Positions 7,933-16,422 of a stretch of 64,000 nucleotides of DNA are shown one piece after another. Source of the stretch: Deltaproteobacteria bacterium (GTDB lineage: Bacteria; Desulfobacterota; Binatia; Binatales; Binataceae); the NCBI GenBank assembly GCA_021780225.1, contig JAJXZF010000083.1, positions 1-64,000 of the forward strand, written 5' to 3'. A program made the position numbers and the translations under genes. Numbering within the stretch: the stretch's first letter is position 1; each line of letters opens with the position of its first letter. Below the pieces are notes generated by a model, which saw only the letters and a program-made list of their open reading frames with translations, did not search any database and was not told the DNA's origin.

Positions 7933-8770
7933 CGGAAAAGGCGTTCTTTACGTTGTTGGAATCGGGCCGGGAGCGCACGAGCACGCGACTCCCGCCGCCG
8001 TGCGCGCGATCGCGGATGCTGAGTTGATCGTCGGCTACACCACCTACATCAAGCTGGTCGCCGATCTGATCCGCGGCAAGGAAGTCGTGCGGACCGGCAT
8101 GACCGAAGAGATCGGACGGGCGCGCGCGGCGGTGGAGCGCGCCCGAGCGGGCGCCAAAGTCGCCCTGATCTCGTCCGGCGACGCGGGCGTCTATGGGATG
8201 GCCGGGCTGGTTTTTCAGGTGTTGCGCGATATCGGATGGAAACGCGGCGACTCGCCCGAATTGCAGATTATTCCGGGCGTCACCGCGCTCAGTTCGTGCG
8301 CGTCGCTGATGGGAGCGCCGCTGGTTCACGACTTTTGCGCCATCTCGCTCTCCGACCTGCTGACCCCGTGGCCGGCGATCGCGCGCCGGATCGAGGCCGC
8401 CGCCGCGGCTGACTTCGTGATCGGCCTGTACAACCCCGCCAGCGGCAGGCGCACGCGCCAGATCGTCGAAGCCCATTCGATCATCAGGAAATATCGCGAA
8501 TCGACCACGCCGGTCGCGCTGGTGAAAAGCGCTTATCGAAAACTGCAGCAAGCCGTGCTTACGGATCTCGATCATTTTCTCGATTATGAAATTGGCATGC
8601 TCACCACCGTGATCGTGGGCTCGAGCAACACCTTCGTTTTTGAAGGATACATGGTCACTCCGCGCGGCTATGCGAACAAATACACGCCCGAGGGCGAGCC
8701 GCTGCCGGGTCAGCGGCCCGGCCGTTCGCTTGTGTTCGAGCGATCGCCGGAGGGACCGGAGGTTGAATGA
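7925..8770 (+). CDS. cbiH: Cobalt-precorrin-3 C17-methyltransferase CbiH
   Basis: The 281-residue tetrapyrrole methylase catalyses C17 methylation and ring contraction. Signature parts are YVVGIGPGAHEHATPAA, the VGYTTYIKLV segment, SSGDAGVYGMAGLV, IIPGVTALSSCASLMGAP, LSDLLTPWPAI and GLYNPASGRRT. No fused nitrite/sulfite-reductase-like Fe-S domain is seen, unlike some CbiH proteins. It overlaps cbiG by eight bases and the next gene by four. Confidence 0.95.
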   Translation: MPDGKGVLYVVGIGPGAHEHATPAAVRAIADAELIVGYTTYIKLVADLIRGKEVVRTGMTEEIGRARAAVERARAGAKVALISSGDAGVYGMAGLVFQVLRDIGWKRGDSPELQIIPGVTALSSCASLMGAPLVHDFCAISLSDLLTPWPAIARRIEAAAAADFVIGLYNPASGRRTRQIVEAHSIIRKYRESTTPVALVKSAYRKLQQAVLTDLDHFLDYEIGMLTTVIVGSSNTFVFEGYMVTPRGYANKYTPEGEPLPGQRPGRSLVFERSPEGPEVE

Positions 8771-9183
8771 TGGCTCGCGTGGGTCGTTTGGCCGGCGCCA
8801 TTCTCGCCGCGACCGGCGGCGAGTTCTTTCTGATCGGAAACACCAAGGAGCCGTGCGATTTCGGCGCCGCGGGTTTCGCGCCGCCCGGCGCAATCGACGC
8901 GCTGGCGCGGCCCTATCTCAGGCTGTGCGCGCTACGGCCGCTCGAAATCGCTCCGCCCTGCCTGACGCTCGAACTCGAAGGCGAGGCGCTCGCCCTGGCT
9001 CTCGCCGATCGGCTGCTGATCGAGCGCAACGGTTCGGTCAGCGAACGACTGTGGCGGCTGCTGATGGACCCGAGCGGGCAGGATGATTTCCCGGAGGACC
9101 GGGCGGTCAACGCGCGATGGCTCGGCGAAATTCCAGCGCCGCTCTGGAGCATCGTTCGCGATACGGTGCTGAGATGCCTGTAG
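8767..9183 (+). CDS. Unknown protein inside the corrin operon
   Basis: A 138-residue protein starting MMARVGRLAGAIL and containing GGEFFLIGNTKEPCDFG, an acidic ALADRLL stretch and a C-terminal LWSIVRDTVLRCL. I do not recognise the family. It is translationally coupled to cbiH (ATGA overlap) and lies just before cbiF, so it is likely made together with the pathway enzymes. No signal peptide, membrane segment or cofactor motif is evident. It could be an accessory factor for ring contraction or corrin hand-over, which is context only. Confidence 0.75.
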   Translation: MMARVGRLAGAILAATGGEFFLIGNTKEPCDFGAAGFAPPGAIDALARPYLRLCALRPLEIAPPCLTLELEGEALALALADRLLIERNGSVSERLWRLLMDPSGQDDFPEDRAVNARWLGEIPAPLWSIVRDTVLRCL

Positions 9184-9191
9184 GGGCGGCG

Positions 9192-9965
9192 ATGAAGGTT
9201 TATATCATCGGCGCGGGCCCGGGCGATCCCAAACTGCTGACGCTGCGCGCGGCGGAGTTGATTTCCTCGTGTCCGGTGGTGCTCTACACCGGCTCGCTGG
9301 TGCCGCGGGAGGCGATCGCGATGGCGCGCGCCGACGCCAGAGTCGTCGATTCCTCCGGGATGACGCTGGACGAGATTGTCGAAGTAATCGTCGCGGCCCG
9401 CGACGCGAACCAGGATGTGGCCAGAGTCCATACCGGCGATCCGCTGATTTTCGGCTCGACCGCCGAGCAGATGCGGCGGATGGATCGGCTTGGAATCGAA
9501 TACGAGATTGTGCCCGGCGTCTCATCTTTCAGCGCGGCGGCCGCGGCGCTGCGCCGGGAACTGACGCTCCCGGAACTCAGCCAGACGGTGATTTTGACCC
9601 GCGCCGAGGGCCGAACCCCGATGCCCGAAGGGGAGAAGCTCCGCGACCTCGCGCGCCATCGCGCGACCCTCGCGCTGTTCCTGAGCGTCACGCTGCTGCG
9701 TGAGGTTTGCGAGTCGCTGACGCCCGAATACGGCGCCGACTGTCCAATCGCGGTGGTCCATAAGGCCGCCTGCCCGGATCAGAAGATCGTTGTCGGAACG
9801 CTCGCGGACATCCTTGGCCGGGTGCGGGAAGCGGGAATCAAAAGCCAGTCGATGATTATCGTTGGCCGGACGCTGACCGCGGACGATTTCGCCGATTCTC
9901 GCTTGTACGCCCCCGACTTCAGCCATCGCTTTCGCAAGGCGAAGGTCGGGGCGCCGGAGGCGTAA
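9192..9965 (+). CDS. cbiF: Cobalt-precorrin-4 C11-methyltransferase CbiF
   Basis: A 257-residue tetrapyrrole methylase of the CbiF/CobM type. MKVYIIGAGPGDPKLLTLRA opens the SAM fold, followed by VLYTGSLVP, RVHTGDPLIFGSTAEQM and VPGVSSFSAAAAAL; the RxxxGDP-type loop is intact. ATG 9192 is chosen because an AGGGG stands just before it and the methylase fold starts there. It methylates C11 of cobalt-precorrin-4. Confidence 0.95.
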   Translation: MKVYIIGAGPGDPKLLTLRAAELISSCPVVLYTGSLVPREAIAMARADARVVDSSGMTLDEIVEVIVAARDANQDVARVHTGDPLIFGSTAEQMRRMDRLGIEYEIVPGVSSFSAAAAALRRELTLPELSQTVILTRAEGRTPMPEGEKLRDLARHRATLALFLSVTLLREVCESLTPEYGADCPIAVVHKAACPDQKIVVGTLADILGRVREAGIKSQSMIIVGRTLTADDFADSRLYAPDFSHRFRKAKVGAPEA

Positions 9966-9973
9966 GACCGGGA

Positions 9974-11488
9974 ATGTCCGTGCGCGGCATCGTTTATCTG
10001 GTCGGCGCCGGGCCGGGCGACCCGAAGCTGCTGACCGTCCGCGCGCTGGAGTTGATTCGCGCCGCGGAAGTGGTCGCCCATGACGAACTGGTGTCGCCGG
10101 AAATTCTTTCGCTCGCCGGGCCGGGCGCGGAAGTGCTTGCCGTCGGACGGCGTCACGGCTTCGGGAAAACCGACTATCGTTTGCACCCGCTGGTGCTCGA
10201 ACGGGCGTTGGCGGGCCGCGTCGTGGTGCGGCTCAAGTCCGGAGATCCGTTGATCTTCGGCCGCGGGGCCGAAGAGGCCGAGGAGCTGGCAGAAGCGGGA
10301 ATACCATTTGAAATCGTTCCGGGCGTGTCGGCGGCGCTCGGCGCGGCCGCATGCGCCGGCATCCCGCTGACGGATCGCCGTTTCGCGTCCCGAGTCACGC
10401 TCCGAACCGGCCATCAGGCGGAGGACGGCGGCGGCCATGCGCGCGAAACGCTGGTTTTCTACATGGCGGCCAACCGGCTTCGGGAAAACCTCGAACGATT
10501 GCTCGAGGAGGGTTGCGAACCTTCGACGCCGGCCGCTTATATCGCGGCGGCGACGACGCCGCGACAGGTCGTGGTTACGGGCGTCGTCGCGGACTTGGCG
10601 GATCGAGTCGAGGCCGTTCGTTGCTCGGATCCGGCCCTGTTGATAGTGGGCGAAGTGGCGCGCCTGCGCGAACGTATCGCATGGTTTGAGAAAGCGCCAC
10701 TGCGTGGCCGGCGCGTGATGCTCGCCCGCGCGCGGCCCGGACCGTCGCGAATCGCCGCGCGGCTGCGCGCGCTTGGGGCCATCGTGCTCGAACGGCCCAA
10801 AGTTTCGATTGCGGAAGCTTGCGAGTATTCCGCGCTGGAGCAGGCATTGCGAGAGACGAATCGCTACGACGCGATCGTGTTCGGCTGTTCGGCGGGCGTG
10901 GAGGCGGCGTCGGGGCTGCTTGGCGCGATCAATTCAAAAGCGGCGCCGAAGACCGAAATTCCTGTAATAACCGTCGGCCCGGAGGCCGCCGACACGCTCG
11001 AACGAAGCGGGATCTCTCCTGTGCTTCGGCTTGACGGTGCGTGTCGCGAAGCGATTGCCAAAGAAACGCCCGCTTTCGCGGGCAAGCACCTTCTTCTCGT
11101 CGCCTCGACTCGCGGACGACCGAATCTGATGGCGGAGCTCGAAACCGCGGGGGCCACAGTGGAATTGGCGCCGGCTTATCGGCCGGCATACGACCACGCC
11201 GCTGCGCTGAGGGAGCTTCCGGAGCTGATCGTATTGCCCAGTTCGAGCGCCGCGCATCTGTTGCTCGGCGGCGAAGACCGGGGTTCGCTGATGGATCTCC
11301 CGATGCTTGCGATCGGACCTTTGACAGAAGCTGCCGCACGAACTCTTGGCGCTACCAACGTAAAACGATGTCAAACGGACAGCATCGATTCGGTTGTCGC
11401 AACCGTAATGGAAACGATGTGCGGTTTGGCGCCGGACATTCAGGACCAAAACCGAACGGCGACGGAGCGAGCGGATGCCGTTGAATGA
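9974..11488 (+). CDS. cobA-hemD: Uroporphyrinogen-III C-methyltransferase / uroporphyrinogen-III synthase fusion
   Basis: This 504-residue protein has an N-terminal SUMT domain (about 1-245; YLVGAGPGDPKLLTVRA, RLKSGDPLIFGRGAEE, VPGVSAALGAAACAGIPLT, RTGH). A HemD uroporphyrinogen-III synthase domain follows (about 255-490; GRRVMLARARPG, then YDAIVFGCSAGVEA and LPSSSAAHLLL). The fusion makes uro'gen III and methylates it twice to precorrin-2, feeding CbiX after oxidation. It closes the riboswitch operon, eight bases after cbiF. The last 15 residues look like an unconserved tail. Confidence 0.95.
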   Translation: MSVRGIVYLVGAGPGDPKLLTVRALELIRAAEVVAHDELVSPEILSLAGPGAEVLAVGRRHGFGKTDYRLHPLVLERALAGRVVVRLKSGDPLIFGRGAEEAEELAEAGIPFEIVPGVSAALGAAACAGIPLTDRRFASRVTLRTGHQAEDGGGHARETLVFYMAANRLRENLERLLEEGCEPSTPAAYIAAATTPRQVVVTGVVADLADRVEAVRCSDPALLIVGEVARLRERIAWFEKAPLRGRRVMLARARPGPSRIAARLRALGAIVLERPKVSIAEACEYSALEQALRETNRYDAIVFGCSAGVEAASGLLGAINSKAAPKTEIPVITVGPEAADTLERSGISPVLRLDGACREAIAKETPAFAGKHLLLVASTRGRPNLMAELETAGATVELAPAYRPAYDHAAALRELPELIVLPSSSAAHLLLGGEDRGSLMDLPMLAIGPLTEAAARTLGATNVKRCQTDSIDSVVATVMETMCGLAPDIQDQNRTATERADAVE

Positions 11489-11948
11489 ATTTCCGCCCGC
11501 ATAGCGGCGTGTATCAGATGATCGCGCTTGTCGGGACATCCGGGCATTCAGGCCGGATCGATCGATCCTAAGACACTGGCGCAAATCCTTGTCGTGGCCC
11601 ATCCGGCTGGTTCGGTGGGTTTTCGCGGTCATGGAACTTCATCGCGATCGATGATCTGGAGACAAGGCGCCGGATCCGCGATCATGTCGAAGCCGAAAGG
11701 CTGCGCGTGGCGGATGGTTTCGCGCACGAGCGAAAGGCTCAATACCCCTCAGCCCAAGCTTGAGGATATCCTGCACGCTCAGCTCGACATCTGCGCTACC
11801 TGCGACCGTACCTGTTTCGGTTCCGCTATCATGGCCGCAACACCGGCAACACCGTCGAGCGGAGCTACGGCAGGTACATGCGCAAGGATTTCCTGGGGCC
11901 TCTGATTGCGGCGCGTCCGGAGGGCTTGCGAGAGGCCGCGATTGTGAG
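11489..11948. other. 460-base gap, possible degenerate coding sequence
   Basis: No convincing intact gene lies here. On the plus strand, about 11800-11945, one frame reads LRYLRPYLFRFRYHGRNTG and on to RPEGLREAAIVRKT, which looks protein-like but has no start and a stop just upstream. Overlapping open frames in the other phases look like shadows. It may be the eroded tail of a lost gene. Confidence 0.35.
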
Positions 11949-12000
11949 AAAAACCGGGCCCCTAACCGGCCCCCCTTGGGGGTTTTGGGAAAAAGGCCCG
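11949..12000 (-). terminator. Probable ssrA terminator
   Basis: Reading the minus strand downstream of the tmRNA CCA end, CGGGCC (12000-11995) can pair with GGCCCG (11960-11955) around an inner C5/G6 hairpin. Five T residues follow at 11953-11949. The GC hairpin with the T-run fits an intrinsic terminator. On the plus strand CCCCCC-TT-GGGGG-TTTT (11970-11986) might act weakly for the other direction. Confidence 0.55.
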
Positions 12001-12017
12001 AATTTTCTACAGAATTT

Positions 12018-12375
12018 TGGTGGAGGCGGGGGGAATTGAACCCCCGTCCGAAGACCTTCAGACTGCGGCCACTACACGCTTAGTCCGCGAATTGATCTCG
12101 CTGGAGCGCCGCCCACGGACGGGCTGCGCGCCAGCCAACCGATTAAGTTCTCGAGCCACCGTGCAATCGGCAAACCACGGCGCTCCAGCCCGCTAAATGA
12201 CGCCTCGACCCGCTGTCACGGGCGAACAGCGGCGAGACGCTAGCGGCCCTTAGGCCGCCAGAGCGTAACCGTTATTGTCTGCGGGTAAATTTCGCAGTCT
12301 GTTTGTTTTACGGGCCAACAGAACCCCGGCGTGCGACCGTAATCCCCTAGCCTCCGTCGAACCCGGTTCGCCCCC
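12018..12375 (-). ncRNA. ssrA: Transfer-messenger RNA (tmRNA)
   Basis: Both tRNA-like ends are clear. The 5' end GGGGGCG (12375-12369) pairs with CGCCTCC before the ACCA 3' end (12018), and the T-arm reads GGGGTTCAATTCCCCC. The 5' part GGGTTCGACGGAGG is typical. The tag frame runs from GCA at 12282 to TAA at 12250 and encodes ADNNGYALAA, very close to the classic ANDENYALAA degradation tag. Length is 358 bases in one piece, with no sign of permutation. It rescues stalled ribosomes together with SmpB, which is not in this window. Confidence 0.97.
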
Positions 12376-12557
12376 GGAATCTCAGACTTCGGAGAAGATT
12401 TGATCGTCTCGGTTACACCATCAAATTTACTTATGCGTCCGCGATCCTGCAACCGCGCCGCCCCGGGCTGCGGCCGGCGGCGCCGGCGATGCGCTTGGCG
12501 GATGGGCGGCCACTCGCCCGAGCTTTTCGAATGTGTGCTATAAATGAGGCGGGTTCG

Positions 12558-14396
12558 ATGAAAATCCTTGGAATTTCCGCCTATTATCATGACAGCGCGG
12601 CCGCAATCGTCGAAGATGGAGAAATCGTCGCGGCGGCGCAGGAAGAACGTTTCACGCGGAAAAAGCATGATGCCGGCTTCCCTCGCGATGCGGTTGCTTA
12701 TTGCCTCGCGGCTGCCGGATGCCGGCTCGGCGATCTCGAAGCCGTCGTCTTCTACGACAAACCCTGGATAAAGTTCGAGCGGATGCTCGAAACTTATCTT
12801 GGCTTCGCTCCAAAGGGCTTGGGTTCGTTTTTGACCTCGATGCCTTTATGGCTCAAGGAAAAGCTCAACCTTAAATCGTTGCTGCGCAAGGAATTGGCCG
12901 CGTCGGCCGGATGCAAGCCGGCCGAGCTTCCGCCGCTGCTCTTCACCGAGCATCATCAGGCGCACGCCGCCTCCGCTTTTTTCCCGAGTCCGTTCGAACG
13001 CGCGGCGGTTTTATGCCTGGATGGCGTGGGCGAATGGGCGACCACGTCGCTCTGGCTGGGGGAGGGGAATCGGCTGACCGCACGCTGGCAGATCGACTTC
13101 CCGCATTCGCTCGGTCTGCTTTATTCCGCATTTACCTATTACACCGGATTTAAGGTCAATTCAGGCGAATACAAGCTGATGGGCCTTGCGCCATACGGCG
13201 AGCCGAAATACGCCAATCAGATACTTGAGCATCTGCTCGACCTCAAGCCCGACGGCACTTTCAGACTGAACGAAGACTATTTTAATTACGCGACCGGTCT
13301 GACCATGACCGGGCCGAAATTTCACGATCTTTTTGACGGTCCGCCGCGCCAACCGGAAGCCGGCTTGACTCAGCGCGAGATGGACCTTGCCGCGTCGATC
13401 CAGCAGGTGACCGAGGAAGTTGTAATCCGGCTCGCCCGCACCGCCCGACGGGAATTGGAGGCCGAATATATCTGTCTGGCCGGCGGCGTCGCGCTCAATT
13501 GCGTCGCCAACGGCAAGCTTCTAAGAGAGAAAATCTTCCGCGACATCTGGGTGCAACCGGCCGCCGGCGACGCCGGCGGCGCGCTCGGCGCCGCGCTCGC
13601 CGGATGGCATATCTACCGCGGTCAGCCGCGCGTCGCGAGCGAAAGCGATCGGATGTGCGGAGGATTTCTGGGTCCGCAATTCGACGACGCCGAGGCGCAA
13701 GCCGCGCTCGACGCCGCCGGCGCGGTCTATGAACGCCTTGACGAGGAGACGCTGCTCGATCGCGTGGCCGAGGCGATGAGCCGCGGCGCGGTCGTCGGAT
13801 GGGTGCAGGGGCGGATGGAGTTCGGGCCGCGCGCGTTGGGCAGCCGCTCCATCATTGGCGACGCGCGCGATCGCCGCATGCAGGCCGTGATGAACCTCAA
13901 AATCAAGTATCGGGAGTCGTTCCGGCCGTTCGCGCCGTCGGTGCTGGGCGAACGCGCGGGCGAGTATTTCGAGCTTGACCGCCCAAGCCCGTACATGGCG
14001 ATCGTCGCGCCGGTGCGCGAGGAGTTGCGCATCCCGATGACCCCGGAGCAACAGGCGCTGTTCGGTATCGAGAAGCTGAATGTGCCGCGTTCGACGATTC
14101 CGGCGGTCACTCACGTCGATTATTCGGCGCGAATTCAAACGGTCCATCGCGAGACGAATCCGCGCTATCACGAGTTGATTCGCCGGTTCGCGGCGCTTAC
14201 CGGATGCGCCACGATCGTGAACACTTCGTTCAATGTGCGGGGCGAGCCGATCGTTTGTACGCCGGCCGACGCCTACCGCTGCTTCATGCGGACCGAGATG
14301 GACTATCTGGCGGTCGGCAATTTCCTGCTGGCGAAAACCGCGCAGCCGGAGCGTCCGCGCGACGAAACGTGGCGTCAGCAGTTCGAGTTGGATTGA
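12558..14396 (+). CDS. Carbamoyltransferase (NodU/CmcH/TobZ family)
   Basis: The 612-residue protein transfers a carbamoyl group from carbamoyl phosphate, via a carbamoyl-adenylate in this family, to a hydroxyl of a sugar or secondary metabolite. Hallmarks are GISAYYHDSAAAIVEDG, EERFTRKKHDAGFP, the metal-binding-type HHQAHA (about residue 135), GEYKLMGLAPYG and CLAGGVALNCVANGKL, then MEFGPRALGSRSIIGDAR and NTSFNVRGEPIV. Both domains look complete. ATG at 12558 begins the conserved MKILGISAYY; an in-frame ATG at 12489 adds an unconserved stretch. It leads a tight cluster with SxtJ, DUF5989 and an SGNH hydrolase. The acceptor is unknown. Confidence 0.93.
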   Translation: MKILGISAYYHDSAAAIVEDGEIVAAAQEERFTRKKHDAGFPRDAVAYCLAAAGCRLGDLEAVVFYDKPWIKFERMLETYLGFAPKGLGSFLTSMPLWLKEKLNLKSLLRKELAASAGCKPAELPPLLFTEHHQAHAASAFFPSPFERAAVLCLDGVGEWATTSLWLGEGNRLTARWQIDFPHSLGLLYSAFTYYTGFKVNSGEYKLMGLAPYGEPKYANQILEHLLDLKPDGTFRLNEDYFNYATGLTMTGPKFHDLFDGPPRQPEAGLTQREMDLAASIQQVTEEVVIRLARTARRELEAEYICLAGGVALNCVANGKLLREKIFRDIWVQPAAGDAGGALGAALAGWHIYRGQPRVASESDRMCGGFLGPQFDDAEAQAALDAAGAVYERLDEETLLDRVAEAMSRGAVVGWVQGRMEFGPRALGSRSIIGDARDRRMQAVMNLKIKYRESFRPFAPSVLGERAGEYFELDRPSPYMAIVAPVREELRIPMTPEQQALFGIEKLNVPRSTIPAVTHVDYSARIQTVHRETNPRYHELIRRFAALTGCATIVNTSFNVRGEPIVCTPADAYRCFMRTEMDYLAVGNFLLAKTAQPERPRDETWRQQFELD

Positions 14397-14401
14397 CCCG
14401 C

Positions 14402-14806
14402 GTGGAGCAATCAAACGGAGCGCGGCGGACGCGCGAATTGCGCGAGTTCGGGCTGATCGTCGGAGCCTTGTTCGTCGCCGTCTTCGGCCTGATCCCGCTG
14501 ATCCGGCGGCATCCCGTGCATCTCTGGCCGTGGATCGTCGCGGCGATCCTGTGGACCTTCGCGCTGGCGTGGCCGCGTGGCTTGACTCCCGTATATCGCG
14601 GATGGACGCGGCTCGGTCAGGCCCTGGGATGGATTAATACCCGCATTATTCTGACCGTACTTTACGTGCTGGTAATCGTCCCGATTGGAGCAATCATGCG
14701 GATTTTTGGGCGGGATCGGATGGCGCGGCGGCTCGATCCGGCTTGCGCGAGCTATCGCGTCCTCTCGCGGAATCGGGCGGAAAAAGATATGGAGAAGCCG
14801 TTCTAA
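14402..14806 (+). CDS. SxtJ-like small membrane protein
   Basis: A 134-residue protein with about three predicted membrane helices (FGLIVGALFVAVFGLIPLI, LWPWIVAAILWTFALAW and IILTVLYVLVIVPIGAIMRI) and a basic C-terminus (FGRDRMARRLDP). This matches the SxtJ family as I remember it, which accompanies NodU-type carbamoyltransferases. The GTG at 14402 starts five bases after the carbamoyltransferase stop. Its function is unknown; it may anchor the enzyme at the membrane. Confidence 0.8.
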   Translation: MEQSNGARRTRELREFGLIVGALFVAVFGLIPLIRRHPVHLWPWIVAAILWTFALAWPRGLTPVYRGWTRLGQALGWINTRIILTVLYVLVIVPIGAIMRIFGRDRMARRLDPACASYRVLSRNRAEKDMEKPF

Positions 14807-14958
14807 TGCTCGAATTGCTCAAGGACCTGTGGGGTTTCGCGCGCGAGCGCAAAAAATACTGGTTGGTGCCGCTGATCGGCACGCTGGTGGTGCTCAGTAT
14901 TCTGGTGGCGCTGGCGCAATATTCCGCGGTCGCGCCATTCATCTACACGCTTTTTTAG
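14806..14958 (+). CDS. DUF5989-like 50-residue membrane peptide
   Basis: A 50-residue protein beginning MLELLKDLWGFARERKKYWL, followed by one hydrophobic helix (PLIGTLVVLSILVALAQ) and ending FIYTLF. Its ATG overlaps the SxtJ stop by one base (TAATG). DUF5989 proteins of this size and shape are typical companions of carbamoyltransferase/SxtJ loci. The coupling and the conserved motif make it very likely real despite its size. Confidence 0.8.
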   Translation: MLELLKDLWGFARERKKYWLVPLIGTLVVLSILVALAQYSAVAPFIYTLF

Positions 14959-15076
14959 GGTATCGAACTCTCCGCGAACCTGTCGGCGACGGTCGGACGC
15001 GGCGCCGGCGCGGCGATTTGCGGACGGCGGAAATCAGCCGCATTCGCCGCAAGGACCACGGAAATGCGATGGAATT

Positions 15077-16351
15077 ATGCTTAAAGCGCTAGCGCAGCGG
15101 ATCGGATTGATTCTGCTCGGAGTTTTATTCGCCTTCATAATCGGCGAAATCGGCGTGCGCGTGCTGGGGCTGGCGCCCTCGGAGCTTTATACTTACGACC
15201 CGTACGTCGGCTGGAAGCTGAAGCCGAACGCTTCAGGATGGCAAACGCACGAGGGGCGCGCCTTCGTTTCGATCAACAGCGACGGATTCCGGGGTCCCGA
15301 TTATTCGTTCCAAAAGCCGCCCGCTACCTTGCGCGTCGCCGTGGTCGGCGATTCGTTCACCGAGGGCCAGCAGGTGCCATTCGACGACACCTTCTGCATG
15401 GTCGCGCAAAAAATCCTGCAGGCGCACTGCCCTTTTCAATTTATCGGCAAGGACGGCAAGCCGCGCATCATCGACCGGGTCGAAGTGATGAATTTCGGCT
15501 GCGACGGTTACGGCACGGCGCAGGAATTGATCACGCTCAAGCGCTGGGCGTGGCAATATTCGCCCGACGTCGTGGTGCTGATGTTCTTCAACGGCAACGA
15601 CATGCGCAACAATTCCGTCGTGCTCGAAGGAGACAAGTGCCGGCCTTTCTATGTTTATCACGACGGCAAATTCGTTTTGGGAGGACCATTCGAAGACGAC
15701 TGGCTGTTTCGGGCGCATTGCATGATGCGTTTCGAGTCGCGCCACTCGCGTCTGCTCGATCTGATTGGCGCGGGCAAGAAAGTGCTGGTCCACGCCATCC
15801 GCAAGCCGTTCGACCATGAGCGGGCGCCGATTCTAATGAAGCATCTGCCGCACGGCTTTGAGCTTGGCCTCAATGACGTTATTTACGCGCCGCCCAAGAC
15901 GCCGGTATGGGTCGACGCATGGCGCGTCACCGACGCCGAAGTCGCAATGATGGCCGAGAACGTGAAACAGCACGGAGCGATTTTCATCGTCGCCACCGCG
16001 GGCACTGGAATCCAGGACGATCCGGGCGCTGAAATGCGCGAAAAATACATGAAATTCGTCGGCTCGACGAATCTTTTCTATCCCGACGATCACCTCAAGG
16101 CGTTGGGCGTGAAAGACGGATTCGACGTCCTCAATCTGCCGGAACCGATGCAGGCTTACGCGCAAGCGCACGACGTGTATCTGCACGGTTTCCCCAACAC
16201 CTCGCCCGGCGTCGGCCATTGGAACGAAACCGGCCATCGGCTGGCGGGCGAACTGCTTGCGCAGCGAATCCGCGCCCTGATCGAAGCGCAGCCGGGCGCC
16301 GCGGCTGAATCGAAAAGCGCGGAGACTCCGCAACGGCCGAACGAAAAATAA
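15077..16351 (+). CDS. Membrane-anchored SGNH/GDSL hydrolase
   Basis: The 424-residue protein has an N-terminal membrane anchor (LGVLFAFIIGEIGVRVLG) and an SGNH hydrolase fold. The nucleophile motif is VVGDSFTEG (about residue 91), block III is FFNGNDMRN (about 173) and the catalytic His lies in GHWNETGH (about 380). Such proteins hydrolyse or transfer ester groups, often O-acetyl groups of envelope glycans. It closes the carbamoyltransferase/SxtJ/DUF5989 cluster after a 118-base gap, so it likely acts on the same product outside the cytoplasm. Substrate unknown. Confidence 0.88.
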   Translation: MLKALAQRIGLILLGVLFAFIIGEIGVRVLGLAPSELYTYDPYVGWKLKPNASGWQTHEGRAFVSINSDGFRGPDYSFQKPPATLRVAVVGDSFTEGQQVPFDDTFCMVAQKILQAHCPFQFIGKDGKPRIIDRVEVMNFGCDGYGTAQELITLKRWAWQYSPDVVVLMFFNGNDMRNNSVVLEGDKCRPFYVYHDGKFVLGGPFEDDWLFRAHCMMRFESRHSRLLDLIGAGKKVLVHAIRKPFDHERAPILMKHLPHGFELGLNDVIYAPPKTPVWVDAWRVTDAEVAMMAENVKQHGAIFIVATAGTGIQDDPGAEMREKYMKFVGSTNLFYPDDHLKALGVKDGFDVLNLPEPMQAYAQAHDVYLHGFPNTSPGVGHWNETGHRLAGELLAQRIRALIEAQPGAAAESKSAETPQRPNEK

Positions 16352-16422
16352 CGATCAAGCGAATGAGATCGAAATTAATAGTTATTATTGATGGATATCT
16401 CTATTAACTCGGAGATTGCCTG

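Noticed and set aside
12018-12060. A tRNA gene on the minus strand, because of the T-arm and CCA end
   Set aside because: The 5' half of the acceptor stem lies 350 bases away and a tag reading frame lies between, so this is tmRNA.
11760-12083. A plus-strand 107-codon open frame
   Set aside because: It runs into the tmRNA 3' end and has Arg/Pro-rich shadow composition with no family similarity.
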